A model generated the notes under the pieces. It did no database searches and had not been told where the DNA came from. It saw only the letters and a program-made list of their open reading frames with translations. From NCBI GenBank assembly GCA_033816765.1, contig CM066291.1, positions 4,154,001 through 4,218,000 of the forward strand: a DNA stretch of 64,000 nt. Reading direction: 5' to 3'. The number at the start of each line of letters is the position of its first letter. The stretch's first letter is position 1. The stretch is from Nothopassalora personata. Taxonomy: Eukaryota; Ascomycota; Dothideomycetes; Mycosphaerellales; Mycosphaerellaceae. A program made the translations under genes and the position numbers. Below are positions 53,946 to 64,000 of this stretch, piece after piece.

Positions 53946-56936
53946 CTATCGGTTCAGCTGCAACAACCCCTCGACATACTTCCTCGCATCGATCCCAATG
54001 CCACCTACCAGAGCCGTATGTCCCGATCCCGCATGAGCACCACCCGTAGCTTCATCGCTCGTGCTCGCAGGCCGGAGCGATAGAGTCTGCCACATACTGC
54101 TTGCAGCACGGCTAGTCGTCGAAGCCTTTTGCGCGGGCACCACATCGCTAGCCTTCCTAACCAGGAACGCAATGCGGTTCATGCTCGGCTTAGGCTTCTT
54201 AGCCGTAATCGTGCTCTGGACCCATCGCTCAGAAGTCGTCATGCTAGCTTGTACAGTGTCGTCGGACTCTTCTTTCCGAAGAGTAGCGGGGAAATTCGGG
54301 TTGTCTTGTGATGAGGCTGACTCTTCGATACCAGGTTCCTTGGCCGCGTCTTGTCGAGCTTCGGCGTTGTCGCAGCCGTCGGCAGATGTATCTCGAGTCT
54401 TTGAAGGTGGCAATTTCAGCCACACGACCCACCAACCACGGCTTGTCTTGCTGGTGCGTTCGTATTCGTTATGAATACGTTGTGTGCTGGCCAGGCTGTT
54501 GAGGATCTGACTGTGCACGTTCAGTGCTTCGACTCGTGTCCACTCGGATGAGGAGGGAACGCCTGCCTCTTTCTTGGTCGAGACGATGCCCTCTGCGGCA
54601 GGTGTTCCAGGATCAGGAATATTCGGTATGGTCGTGTGTACAGTCAACCACGCTGGGTCGTATATGAGGTCGTATATCGGCTTTGATTCCACCACTTTGG
54701 TTGACCTGCTTCCGCTAGCCACGCTGGCAGTGTCTGATGACGGTTCTGAGGCCTGCGCTTGCGTTTCTCGAACCCGCTGCAAGATCCGCCAAGGACTTGT
54801 AGACGCAAGCAGTGGTTTGTGAATAGGTGAAAGACTGCGATGTAGGTCCTTATAGAAGTTCGCTATGCTGAGAGAGTGCTCCCTGCTGTCGAAAAGAAAA
54901 CAGTACATGAAAGGCCGTCGGACGTATACGAGTACTCGCAGACGTCTGTAATTGAGTGGGTCATCCGTGCCGGCATCCAGTCCTGCATCGCTCAACTTAC
55001 GCTGCAGCTCATTCTGGTCTTCCCACTCAGTCGGCTTAGGTACGACCTCGACCTGTACTGTTCTCAGAACGTTTCGAAGTCCATCAGACTCGTCGTCGAT
55101 GTCAGCTATGCTTGCATCGGGGTCATCGGGGATATCGGAAAGATCACCTTTGAGACCAATGACAAACAAGCCGTTTTCTTCTTGGTGCTTCTGCGTCATG
55201 ATTTTATTCTGCAAGGTCTGTCCGTCAGAAGTCGGGTCGATCTGCGTCATGCCCTGACCATCATCATCGTCCTCGGGGACTACTTCGGTAGTTCTCAGCT
55301 TAGCCATCGTCTCCTTCGAGGCCTTAATCGTGGCCGAGCTACTCGTGGACGTCCTCTTTGGGGTATCCGGACGCGTTGGTTTCATCAAGGTGCTCAGGCC
55401 GAAGGTCATGTACTTCATATATTGGTCGGGAATACCCAGCGTCGTGTTCAAGTAGTCTGTATCTGTATTTTGGTGCGTGTTGCCCGCCTTGGACTTTTTG
55501 GTGGCGTTGTCGAGAGATCGTTGCGTTGCGGTGACAATGGGCGGTGGGATGCCAGGATGACGACCATCTTCCGCTCCGTCCATCTCACTCAGAAACGGAT
55601 CTTCCAAACCATGCACTTTCTGACCGTCCTTGGCGGTACTATCCTTGAGTCTCTGTGGGGCATGATCATGGGCATTGACCTCATCCGACGCTTTTGGCGG
55701 ATCCTGGCGACCATTTAGTGCCGAATCGCGTTCTTCATCGTGACCCCATTCGCGCCGCGTAGCTTTCGCGGGAACAGCAGGTCGTCGACGCTTTCGACGT
55801 TCTCTATTGGGATTGTCGCGAACGCCGTAGGCATAGTCTCCACAAGTATAGATCTGCCGCATCCACAACGAGACATTCCTGAGAGAAGGTCGTGTGATAG
55901 CATTGATCCCACCAAATACGACACCATCCGAGGCCGAGGGATGATTGCCTCGACCAAGCCACGGCACAGCCTCAGAATCGTCGCAGGGAGCATCTTTCGC
56001 AGGCGCAGGCTCGCCAAAGCGTGAGACGACAAGATCGACAAGGCCAGTGGTCTGTCGGGTGAAATCTTCCAGTACGTCGCGCTCGCCACTGCCCCATTCT
56101 TCTTCGCCCACACCCATGCCTAGCTCGCCCCCACTGGACAATTTCAGAGCACTGAAGACATCTGTGGCTGGGTTGCCGTGAAGTAGCACATCCCAGGTGC
56201 GGGCGAACCGCGTCCAGAACCTGTCCAGTGTGTTGCAGAACTTTTCTCTGGACAGCTTAATGAACATGTCGCTCAGAGAAGGTCCATGATGGAGTGAGAA
56301 GATGTAGTGTGCCTGGAGCAGCTGCTGCAGGAGCAACGCAGGTGGGCTGACTTCACGGGATGAGTACTCAATACTTGGCTTCGTCGGTGTCTTCTCGGCG
56401 CCTTTCTTCGCAGTCTCCGGCAATGTGGTTGCCAGGGTAGGAAGTTGCGTAAGATCGATGGACTGCCATCATGAGCCTCGTCCACGTGCGCGATGGATGC
56501 ATGGTACCTACCGCGAGGATCCACCAGCCACTCTCCAGCTCATGGAGCACAATCCGGCTCTTCTCCGTATCGATGAAGTCAACAGGCTGTCCATCGGCGA
56601 AACTCCTATCTGGGCGCTCAGTCACTCCTGCACGTCTTGCACTGTCGACCACGTGCACACATGCTGAACCTACCGTGCAAAGTCGACCATGCCCTGCGCC
56701 AGTCCGATCTGTCTCAGCTTCTCGTTCTCCCACGCGCGGATCGCATCTCCACCCGCTGCATCGTTGCGATCGCTCTTTCTCGCTGCGACGCGTGCATCGT
56801 GGGCGGCGGCGCGGTCGTAGTAGAAGACGAGCTGGTCCGGGAAGGTTTCATCGCTGGGGCCGAGAGCGGGATTGTAGATGGCGAGGAAGGCGAGGCGCGC
56901 GGGCACCACTGGATTGGGCCATCCCGGCGAGCTCAT
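53946..56936 (-). CDS. CCZ1: CCZ1, Mon1-Ccz1 Rab7/Ypt7 GEF subunit, 3 exons
   Basis: Ccz1 with Mon1 activates Ypt7/Rab7 at late endosomes and vacuoles. Exons 56674-56936, 56512-56605 and 53946-56462 give 2874 nt, 957 aa; introns are 68 and 49 bp. The longin-type N-terminus is clear: VVPARLAFLAIYNPALGPSD, QLVFYYDRAA, ENEKLRQIGLAQGMVDFARS, ADGQPVDFIDTEKSRIVLHE and LESGWWILASIDLTQLP, spanning both splices. A partner helical region follows (YIFSLHHGPSLSDMF). The middle is long, charged and probably disordered. Further folded parts include RRPFMYCFLFDSREHSLSIA and SRGWWVVWLKLPPSK. The ending GIGIDARKYVEGLLQLNR is typical. It is long, as filamentous fungal forms are. The ATG at 56936 gives a short lead before the conserved VVPA. 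Confidence 0.93.
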
Positions 56937-57247
56937 CGCATTTGGCGCTGGTGTCGTGTGTTTTCGTGAGAAACCGAGCGATTGGAACAACTTGCAAGGA
57001 TGATGAGGTCAAGCTCTCGGATACTTCGGCACGGTTTTAGGTTCTAGCAGCTCGGTTACCACGCTGCTCAAAAGGAGACAACGGCAACAACACTACAACT
57101 AAGCGCAGGCCTACATCTTGACCGGCCTCTCACGCGAAGATCCACCTCGAAATACACGCAATACCTTCAGACTTCATCTCCCTTCACCATCTCATTCACA
57201 GTCTCCCTTCCGTCCTCCAAACCCCGACCCCCTCCCCAAAGCTCCAG
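56937..57247. other. CCZ1 promoter region
   Basis: 311 bp between the CCZ1 start and the end of the secreted-protein gene. Nothing else is recognised. Confidence 0.5.
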
Positions 57248-58168
57248 CTAATAAAACCCAGCCGGCGTCCATCCCTCCCTAAACGGATTCTTCGCAATCG
57301 CACCCGCATTATTCGAATAATTAATCTTGCCCGTCCTATGAATCTGACGGTCCCCATTCTCCGCAGCCTTCCCCTTACCAGCATCGTCGCCTTTCGCGCA
57401 GACTTGGAACAGTTTCCCCATGCACATATCCTTGGAGATGAAGAAGGGCTCGTGGGAGTGTCAGCGACTGCATAGAGGAGGCGGATGGGCTGGGTCAGAA
57501 GGAGACCTCGCTGCAGTCGCGCTGCCTTCGCCAACTTACCTTACACTGCTTCTTCCTACTCCCGATTTTCGCACACCATTGATTATGGGTCGGCTGGGAT
57601 CCCAATCCTTTACCGGGTCCCTGCCAATTCCACGCCGGGTCGCTGGTCGTGCACATTCCTCCCGAGGGGTATTTGTTCGGGACTGTGACGCCTCCCTTGC
57701 CACCTGCAGTCCAGCCGATCGTTAGCACATTGCCGAATCAATCTATCCCCTCTCTTCGCAAGGGAACGACCTTTACTCACCACTCCCCCTCTCACAGAAT
57801 CTCGCAATCACCCTTTCAATCTTCGGATTCGTTCTCTTGCATTGCTCTCTATAGTTCCTCTGTCCCGCTCCCACACCTATCAGACCCAGGCCCGCAAGCT
57901 TTGGGACCTTTGGCTTGGGCTTGGGGAGACCGATGCCTCCGAGGATGCCAAGGTTGGGGTTAAGGGCGGCCTTTTGTTTGGCTTTGGCAGCGACGTTGAT
58001 GGCTTCCCAGAGCTGAGGGTCTGCTTCGGGTGCTGCATCACGGGCGGTGTTGGCGTCGGCTGGAGGAGCTGCTTCGGGGTTGGGGATGGCGTTGGTCGAG
58101 GCGGAGGCGGAGACGAAGACGGAGGAGAAGAGAGCGAGGAGGGAGAGGGTTGCGATGGAGAATTTCAT
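57248..58168 (-). CDS. secreted cysteine-containing protein, 3 exons
   Basis: Exons 57781-58168, 57540-57703 and 57248-57430 give 735 nt, 244 aa; the introns are 77 and 109 bp. Residues 1-22 are a signal peptide (MKFSIATLSLLALFSSVFVS). A pro-like Ala/Pro/Asp-rich region follows, then a Pro-Lys segment (GIGLPKPKPKVPKLAGLG) that could be a processing or linker region. The mature C-terminal half has seven cysteines visible (EQCK, RFCE, GMCT, QWCA, KQCK, DMCM, QVCA), Gly/Trp-rich spacers and the ending REGWTPAGFY. No named domain recognised. It could be a secreted effector or wall protein; that is inference. Both splices keep phase and remove stop codons. Confidence 0.75.
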
Positions 58169-58575
58169 GTTGGTGGGTATGGGATGATTTGATCGAGTGG
58201 CTTGATATGATCAGACGGCAAGCTGTGGTAGTGGAGTGTAGCGGTTTTAGCTGGGTCACCAGGCATTCACTGTCTGGCTGATGCCAAGCCCTATTGGGGT
58301 ACAAAGCATTCAGATTGAAAGGGAAAGCTGGAGTCGAAACAAAGGAACGATCGCTATTGACGCCTTGTTTCGGGCACTATGGGGACTTATTCTAGGCTGT
58401 GTTTATTGTAGTTATGCTGGTAGCCATGGTGTTGGTAATTTCTGCGGCACCGAGAACAGGATGCCAAGGTGTGAGGCCGAGAAGAATGTTCGTCCAATAA
58501 TAGCTGCGAACTCATGTCTGGCGCGAGTCGAGGGCAAAGCACCTGTTGCATTGATAGATGAAGTTTTATCTGAAA
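58169..58575. other. intergenic
   Basis: 407 bp: promoter side of the secreted-protein gene and 3' side of guanylate kinase. No gene seen. Confidence 0.5.
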
Positions 58576-59286
58576 TCAATTCTTCTCTGGTACACAGAAG
58601 GCCTCGAACTCTTGCCAAGCCTTCTCAAGATCATCGTTGATGATAATCTGATCGTGCACGCCGGGAGTCTTGGCGTATTCAATCTCCTTCTCTGCCTGCT
58701 TCAGACGCTCCAAAATGGCCTCTTCCTTATCTGTGCCACGACCGCGAAGTCGCTGCTCCAAGATTTCCACCGAGGGTGGCTGAAGGAAGACGAAGCGGGC
58801 ATTAAGATCCTTCTTCTTGACTTGCTTGACACCCTATCTCACAGTCAGACGTCTTACTCATCTCTTCACTGTCCGGCTTGTCGTCCAACATACCTCCATC
58901 TCGATGTCCAAAATGCACGTCTGTCCCTTCTCTGCCACATTCTTCACGGCCTGCACGCTTGTGCCGTAGAGATTGCTGCCGAATTGCGCATGCTCAATGA
59001 AACCGTCCTCGTCCACCAGCTTCTTGAACTCCTCACTAGTCACAAAGTTGTAATCCTTGCCATCCTCTTCACCATTTCGTGGCTGCCTTGTGGTATGTGA
59101 GACGGAGAAGCCGAAGCGACCCGGGTATGCTGCGAACAGACGCTTGAGCAGTGTGGACTTTCCAGAGCCGGATGGGCCCGAGACGACAATGGGACGAGGC
59201 TGTTCTGTCCCTATCGAGCTGTATTAGGACTATGGGATGCGAGTGCGTTGCGGTTTCGCGCTGGCGGTCGTACCGGTTGGCGCCAT
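58576..59286 (-). CDS. GUK1: guanylate kinase, 3 exons
   Basis: Converts GMP plus ATP to GDP plus ADP, an essential step in GTP supply (cytosol). Exons 59274-59286 (13 nt), 58894-59210 and 58576-58833 give 588 nt, 195 aa; introns are 63 and 60 bp. The P-loop is GPSGSGKST at about residues 15-23. GMP-site residues are seen in [20 protein letters not shown] and [28 protein letters not shown] spans the second splice, and [20 protein letters not shown] forms the lid. The first exon encodes only MAPT plus one base, so the gene is easily missed at its 5' end. Length matches yeast and human enzymes. Confidence 0.95.
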
Positions 59287-59330
59287 GTTGGAGAACGAGC
59301 GCCACGTGACTGTGATGTTGCGGATAGGCA

Positions 59331-60900
59331 ATGAGCGGGTATACGTCGAGCAGTGAAGCTGACGAAGTATCTGCTGCATTCAAGGCATCACATAAGAATG
59401 CCGAATACTGGTCGCCCTTCTTGCGTGCGGTGAACACCGGACGTGTCAATAAGGTTAAAGCTGCAACATTGGTCAGACTGTGGCGGGCGCTAACGGCTGT
59501 ATTCAAATGTGAACATCGTTCTGCATTCACTGACATGACCGCCTTGAAGAAGTTACAGCAGGACAACGATCTACTATCAACGCGGCCATCATGCAGCACA
59601 ACCCTACTCGTCCGAGTTGAGGCTGTCCTAGATCTCATCATCTTTGTGCTTACGAGCAAAACCTCTAGACATGATACGCACGTCACATCACCGCTCTTTC
59701 TCTTGGTAGAGCACGCCAGAAACACGCTAGGTTTCGATCCTAGAGACCAAGTGTACGCGTATCTGAGTTTGTACGATTTCTCCTATGAAATCTCTGCAAA
59801 TTACCGGCGCACCACCACTGCGGCAGGTGTCGATCAACACCGTGAAGGTAATCCTGTCCACTGAGGGAGGCCTGGCTTGGATGAAGTGGGCCGTAACTGA
59901 ACGAAGACATGCAATGACCAGAGATGAATGCCTAGGTGGGCACCAAACATTATCCTACCGCGAAATCTGAACCTACTGATGTGGGACCGCGAACGATACG
60001 TTGGACGAACGTCATTCCATCGCTCAGGCTGGTCTCAACAGCACGGAGTCGATCCGTCATTCCATCTTGATTCATTTGGGAGATGACAGCACTCTCTTCG
60101 AGTGAGGGCCATCACAGTAGACATTCTTTCCGGAACCGCGTGACTCACCGGTTCTGAAGCTGATCCTGTCGACTAGGGCCAGTCAGCTGGAATACAGGTT
60201 TCCATTCTGAAGCTCAAAGTCTTGCCGGAGCCGACGACCAGATCTGGATGATTGGTAGCCTCGATATGCTGTTGGTCCTGGGACGCACATTCTCACGTGA
60301 AGGATATCACACCATCATCGGACCTGCTTGGTCCCTTTACAAGGCGCGAGCAACTGACAAATATTCAATGTTAGGTTTATTGCGCTTATTGGAAGCGGAA
60401 GACAAGTCTTTTGAGTATGTCATGATAATGTAGTTGCACTATGGCCTGTGCGCGAGCTCCTCGAACCCTGCGCGTCCCCATCGCGAGTCACCTACTCTCG
60501 AAGATACAAGTGTACCTCTTTGACCGGGACAGCGTTAGAACAATGGACCATTCTTGTGACGGCCATCGCACACTATATCGCGAGGGTCACTTTGGCTCGA
60601 TGGCAGCTCATCCACAACCGTCGGTGGAAGGAGTATAGAGAATGGTCAGTAACACGACGGCGACTTAAATACTGCTGGCTGGGTGTCTTTCGACGGTTAT
60701 CTTCCAAAACTTGAGCTGCTGGCGTATCAATGGTATCTATCCCTGCAAAAGCGCGAAGGGCAGTGCAGCGTCAAAACGCTGGTTTCATCCGCCGGAGGTG
60801 AGCCACTATACGAAGCAGAAAGGCAGTCCCGGATTCGGCTAGATTGCTACGCCGCTCGCCCATCTTGCACGATCGACTTCTCATGGCGAGGTTAGATTCC
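59331..60900 (+). pseudogene. decayed HET-domain gene
   Basis: The frame 59331-59864 contains ARNTLGFDPRDQVYAYLSLY then FSYEISANYRRTTT, matching the HET-family DPRDKVYALLGL then the I-x-P-D-Y-S-like segment. Upstream, LVRLWRALTAVF is similar to the region before it. Pieces at 60248-60433 (GPAWSLYKARATDKYSMLGL) and 60683-60895 (KLELLAYQWYLSLQK) follow in other frames. The N-terminal HET core (YVWGD, AICINQ) is not seen. The promoter would overlap the GUK1 start. Treated as a truncated and frameshifted relic. Confidence 0.5.
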
Positions 60901-61165
60901 ACGAAAGTCCGGTCGTAGCAACAAGTCGAACACGCAGAAAGCTATACTCTCGTCGAGCTGCTCGAAATCTTATCGTAACGATTCCGGGGAATTGCGCTTC
61001 TTTGCAAACCGGCGAGAACATGTATGCTATGTGCTTACTTCATCCTCAGTTGATGGCGGAATCACTTTTACCTAAAGCGGCGAACAGACGCCTTGATCTT
61101 TGCCGACTTTCGTGTTATGGGGCACTTCCTCGCTATTCCGCGTGAACTAGCGTCAAACGGCTGCG

Positions 61166-62560
61166 TTGGGCCATATTGCTGAAGGCCACCCCTTAGCACA
61201 TGCAAGCAGCAAGTCTGAGCTCGCCAAGGCAGCCATCCTGATAGCTCAAGCTTCCGAGCTGCTGGCTGCACCCACGACTTCACATTTCCATCTTCGTAAA
61301 CGACGGTGCCATGCAGGACCCATGGCCGATCCCGACACGTCACAGGACAGATCTCGGTCCATTCATCGCAATGCATCTGCTCGCTACAAGCGTGAGGCAG
61401 CAGCACACGCCTTGTCTACACATGAGACTGCAGAAGGCAACATCGTCATGACGCCAAGTTATGCCACTATCGCATATGAAGAAAGTCTGGCAGACAATGA
61501 GAACATGGATGCAGTGCTCGGCTGGTATCCTCAGCTATCGGATCAACATAGCACCGCACCAACACTGTATTGGACATCCTCGCACATGCCGTCAACCGAA
61601 CTTCAACAGAATCACCAGGCCAGATGGCAGCACGGTGCAATTTCTGGAAGAAGTTGGACGTGGGCGATACTGCCCAGTCGGACAGGATACTGTCAGAAAC
61701 AGATGAGATGAAGCTCAATGAGCCACTGCGGACGAGATGACACTACTTGAGTTTGCAGTCCATTTCAAGCAGCGGACCTCGGTGCAATGGCTTATTCAAA
61801 GGGGCTCATCCCAGATCTCATTACTCAGGGACACTGGAACGGAGGAAAAAGCTCATCAGCTTATTCACCGCCATCAACTCGCTGTCAGCACCAGGGCTAG
61901 AGGACATGGCGCAACAGCTTCTCACCTCGCCCTAAAACGCAACGACTTCGAATTGGCTAAGTCGGTTCTGAGCTCGGGCTATGACTCCAGTTTCCGCCAC
62001 GAAACTTTCAGCCCAACAGCTGTACAGTGGGCTGAGCACTTGCAAGGAAAGGAGATGGCAGAATCGCTCGAATCCCTCGAGGTTCGCTGGGAAGATCATT
62101 GGTCCTTGGCAATCGTTTAGAGAGTTCTCTATTTGCAGAAGCTTCGACATGCGCGAGATGTAAGTGGACTTTGCAATCTTGTGTACTGCTGATCATATCA
62201 AGGAGCACAAAGCTGCGGAGATGACTCAATGTGTGGAGCGTGTCTTGATCGTGTAAGGTCTGAAAAGGAAGAAAGACCGCTCTATAAACAGCTTGTGCAT
62301 GGGCACGGACCAATGACCTATTCACTTCAAGTGGTCGGTCTTGGACACGAGCCTGTTCGATATCGACCCACTACACGGTGTCACGCTGCTGCATCGAGCG
62401 ATCGACCGGGAAGCGCTGGCGAATGTGACCATGCTGATGACGCGGCTTGGCGTTCCTTTGAACAATAGCATGCGCTTATGGGTGGCTTCCCGTTTGATGA
62501 GGACGATTTCGAGGCATCAAATTGATGCACAAGAGCGTGTTTGATCGTGAAGAGTAACGT
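61166..62560 (+). pseudogene. ankyrin-repeat gene remnant
   Basis: The frame 61737-62120 has MTLLEFAVHFKQRTSVQWLI, then GATASHLALKRNDFELAKSV and YDSSFRHETFSPTAVQWAEH, the Thr-x-Leu-x-x-Ala helix pattern of ankyrin repeats. Near 62360-62460 another frame reads DPLHGVTLLHRAIDREALAN, again ankyrin-like. The parts lie in different frames with stops between them. Ankyrin repeats are commonly fused to HET or NACHT domains in fungi, so this may be the 3' half of the relic just upstream. Confidence 0.5.
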
Positions 62561-62930
62561 AGCTTCTTACCACGGGGAGCCATTGTCGTACCCCTGCCTG
62601 CTGAGGATCTCCACGCTCTGCTTCACTAGGGTCACCACTACGGCATGCACCAACGTCAAATACGACATGTGGCAGTGTTCGACAAGTATTGCAAGCATAC
62701 TCTCTGTCTGGGACGAGTGGTGTCTGCAAAGCCATGGATGACACGGCTCGTGATACATCATGTCGGGATGTAGTTCTCGGGATGTAGTTCAAGACGAGTG
62801 ACCAACTCCTGCGTTGGTTCACGAACGGATCGGGTGATAAAAGGTTTGATCGAAACCGCGGCGACTAGTAGTGACTGCGACGGTGACGACTGGTTTTACC
62901 CCATCGGCGCATCCACAGACTCTCACAAAA

Positions 62931-63052
62931 CGGTGAATTACTCCCATAGGGACAATTATGTCAGAAATTACTGCTATAGGGATCATTATGCAAAAAATAC
63001 TCCTATAGGGACTTATAGGGATGCCAAATTACTACTATAGGGACATATATAT
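62931..63052. repeat. left terminal inverted repeat, subrepeats
   Basis: Four to five units of the type ATTACTnCTATAGGGA(C/T)NNTTAT are arrayed here and match the reverse complement of about 63378-63495, with small differences. Confidence 0.8.
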
Positions 63053-63377
63053 AGTAATCTTTATTTTTTGTACCTATAATATAGTTAACTATTGTTTCTG
63101 TAGATGCTAAATATACTATAGTATAACGATGTTACTCCGAATGTCGGCTCTCGACTATATGTCCGTGTTATATGTCTTAGATAAGCCCTATCTTGCTTAT
63201 TATGTCGTTCTTACTCCCTAAGCTACTCTTTACCTACTCGTAACTTTTATAAGCTACGAGCTACGAGTCGTTAGGATTAAAACGTACTACTGTTATTTAA
63301 CATGCTCGTATAAGCTAGTAGAGTATATTATTAAATAATAGTAGTATATAAAGAAGTCGTAAAGAGCGACTGCTATA

Positions 63378-63495
63378 ATATGTCCCTATAGCAGTAATTT
63401 AGCATCCCTATAAGTCCCTATATAAGTAATTTTTATATAATTGTCCCTATAGGAGTAATGAACGACATAATTGTCCCTATAGGAGTAATTCACCG
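63378..63495. repeat. right terminal inverted repeat, subrepeats
   Basis: It contains repeated TTGTCCCTATAGGAGTAAT units and mirrors the left arm. The outermost 30 bases are nearly perfect complements of the left end (one mismatch seen). Confidence 0.8.
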
Positions 63496-63505
63496 TCTCA
63501 CAAAA

Positions 63506-63775
63506 CATCATGCGCGCCCTTAAATCAGGCCGCCATCCCTACTTTGTGTTAGATCTCCAGTGCTATCCCAGTGAAGCCCTTTTCACCGAATCCAATACCT
63601 TACCATCGCTCAAATCAACGAGCGAGAAATTGCTTACCTCTTTGCCGATGAAGTTGTCAGCTTTCTGCTCACCCACAAAATGGCTGTCTTCCTCGTGAGC
63701 GCGATCCGGCGGCATTACCAGAAATCCTCGACATGGGTGACGTAATCCGGTCGTGACGCCGTGCTAAGATGATGG
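63506..63775 (+). other. possible coding fragment right of MITE
   Basis: One frame near 63620-63745 reads EIAYLFADEVVSFLLTHKMA then RRHYQKSSTWVT before a stop, which looks coding. It may be the 3' end of a gene interrupted by the MITE and Copia insertions. No domain recognised. Confidence 0.3.
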
Positions 63776-63951
63776 TGTTGTATTTAGGTATTTGACGAGT
63801 ACAAGCTTCCAGATTGAAACGATAGGGTGGATTAGTAACCCTTATGAATTGCCACAAGGTGTAAGACTATCTAGCTATAGAAAACAGTGTAATATAGTGT
63901 GTGTGTGCTAAGTCCTAACTAACATAGACCTTAGTTACCTGATTCACAACA
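63776..63951 (-). repeat. 3' LTR of second Copia copy (176 bp)
   Basis: Same length as the other two LTRs. Relative to them it retains several CpA sites (for example CACACACACAC) and has its own TpA changes, so it was mutated independently. Confidence 0.93.
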
Positions 63952-64000
63952 CTCCCCCTTTAGACTAACTACTATAAAGACAGTCTAATTAACTTAATAT
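63776..64000 (-). mobile_element. second Copia copy, opposite orientation, cut by window edge
   Basis: 63776-63951 is a 176-bp LTR that is the reverse complement of the 31542 element's LTRs with substitutions (for example ATACAACA against TTTACAACA at the end). CTCCCCCTTT follows at 63952-63961, the reversed polypurine tract, and the next 39 bases reverse-complement the sequence before the PPT at 39361-39399 with few changes. So this is the 3' LTR of a minus-strand element that continues past the window. Confidence 0.95.

Larger units (their letters stand above)
62931..63495. mobile_element. Mutator-like MITE with long inverted repeats
   Basis: A 565-bp element with outer termini CGGTGAATTAC and GTAATTCACCG, flanked by the 10-bp direct repeat TCTCACAAAA (62921-62930 and 63496-63505). 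The inverted repeats extend about 115 bp on each side and are themselves built of ATTACTCCTATAGGGACAAT-like units. There is no coding capacity inside. A 9-11 bp target duplication with long TIRs is characteristic of Mutator-like elements. Family assignment is by structure only. Confidence 0.85.

Noticed and set aside
54876..55718. 280-codon plus-strand open frame
   Set aside because: Antisense shadow of the long CCZ1 exon; composition follows from that gene's codons.
59069..59725. 218-codon minus-strand open frame over the GUK1 promoter
   Set aside because: Runs through GUK1 exon 2 and intron in the wrong frame and into the HET relic; the three-exon GUK1 model explains the conserved part.

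Overview
The window looks like nuclear DNA from a filamentous ascomycete, plausibly Dothideomycetes (Mycosphaerellales-like). This rests on short GT-AG introns of 50-110 bp in clearly recognisable fungal housekeeping genes, an LTR retrotransposon carrying repeat-induced point mutation (RIP), decayed HET-domain genes, and several short F-box-like genes of a kind common in that group. The species is inference. Exon models were built by eye from reading-frame continuity, splice dinucleotides and family conservation.

Layout. 0.8-3.8 kb: ALG10 (lipid-linked oligosaccharide glucosyltransferase, minus) and PSF2 (GINS replication complex, plus) diverge from a 265-bp promoter that holds an MCB-like palindrome. 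3.8-7.3 kb: gene-poor, with a decayed HET-domain gene. 7.3-14.1 kb, all minus: a mitochondrial ABC1/UbiB atypical kinase, a cytochrome P450, a broken SnoaL-like gene, and a RecQ-type helicase with tandem ACGCGT boxes upstream. 15.6-19.2 kb: an unrecognised two-exon gene whose intron carries a 94-bp tandem duplication, and a zinc alcohol dehydrogenase. 21.2-26.3 kb is a dense housekeeping block: UTP25 (minus) / eIF3f (plus), then TAF13 (minus) / KSH1 (plus), each pair divergent.

27.6-31.2 kb is a tandem array of three related F-box-like genes in stages of decay, one broken at a run of 17 C. 31542-39585 is a complete Copia-type LTR retrotransposon with identical-length 176-bp LTRs, a 5-bp target duplication, a half-tRNA(iMet)-type primer site and heavy RIP. 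It carries two unexpected parts: a GC-rich, apparently un-mutated segment nested in gag-pol, and a long antisense reading frame between pol and the 3' LTR. A second copy of the family, in opposite orientation, runs off the right edge from 63776.

39.7-58.2 kb: an unrecognised 437-aa gene, an extended SDR reductase, short F-box-like genes (one preceded by an in-frame 12-bp minisatellite), a small GPI-type secreted protein, an unrecognised 277-aa gene, CCZ1 (Mon1-Ccz1 Rab7 activator) and a secreted cysteine-containing protein. 58.6-59.3 kb is guanylate kinase. 59.3-62.8 kb holds decayed HET and ankyrin-repeat sequence, followed by a 565-bp Mutator-like MITE (62931-63495) with long inverted repeats and a 10-bp target duplication.

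The functional genes are unrelated core functions (N-glycosylation, replication, ribosome biogenesis, translation, transcription, vacuolar traffic, nucleotide metabolism) separated by accessory islands of transposons, HET and F-box relics. I do not see a convincing biosynthetic cluster. The best candidate for something undescribed is the antisense frame inside the Copia element.
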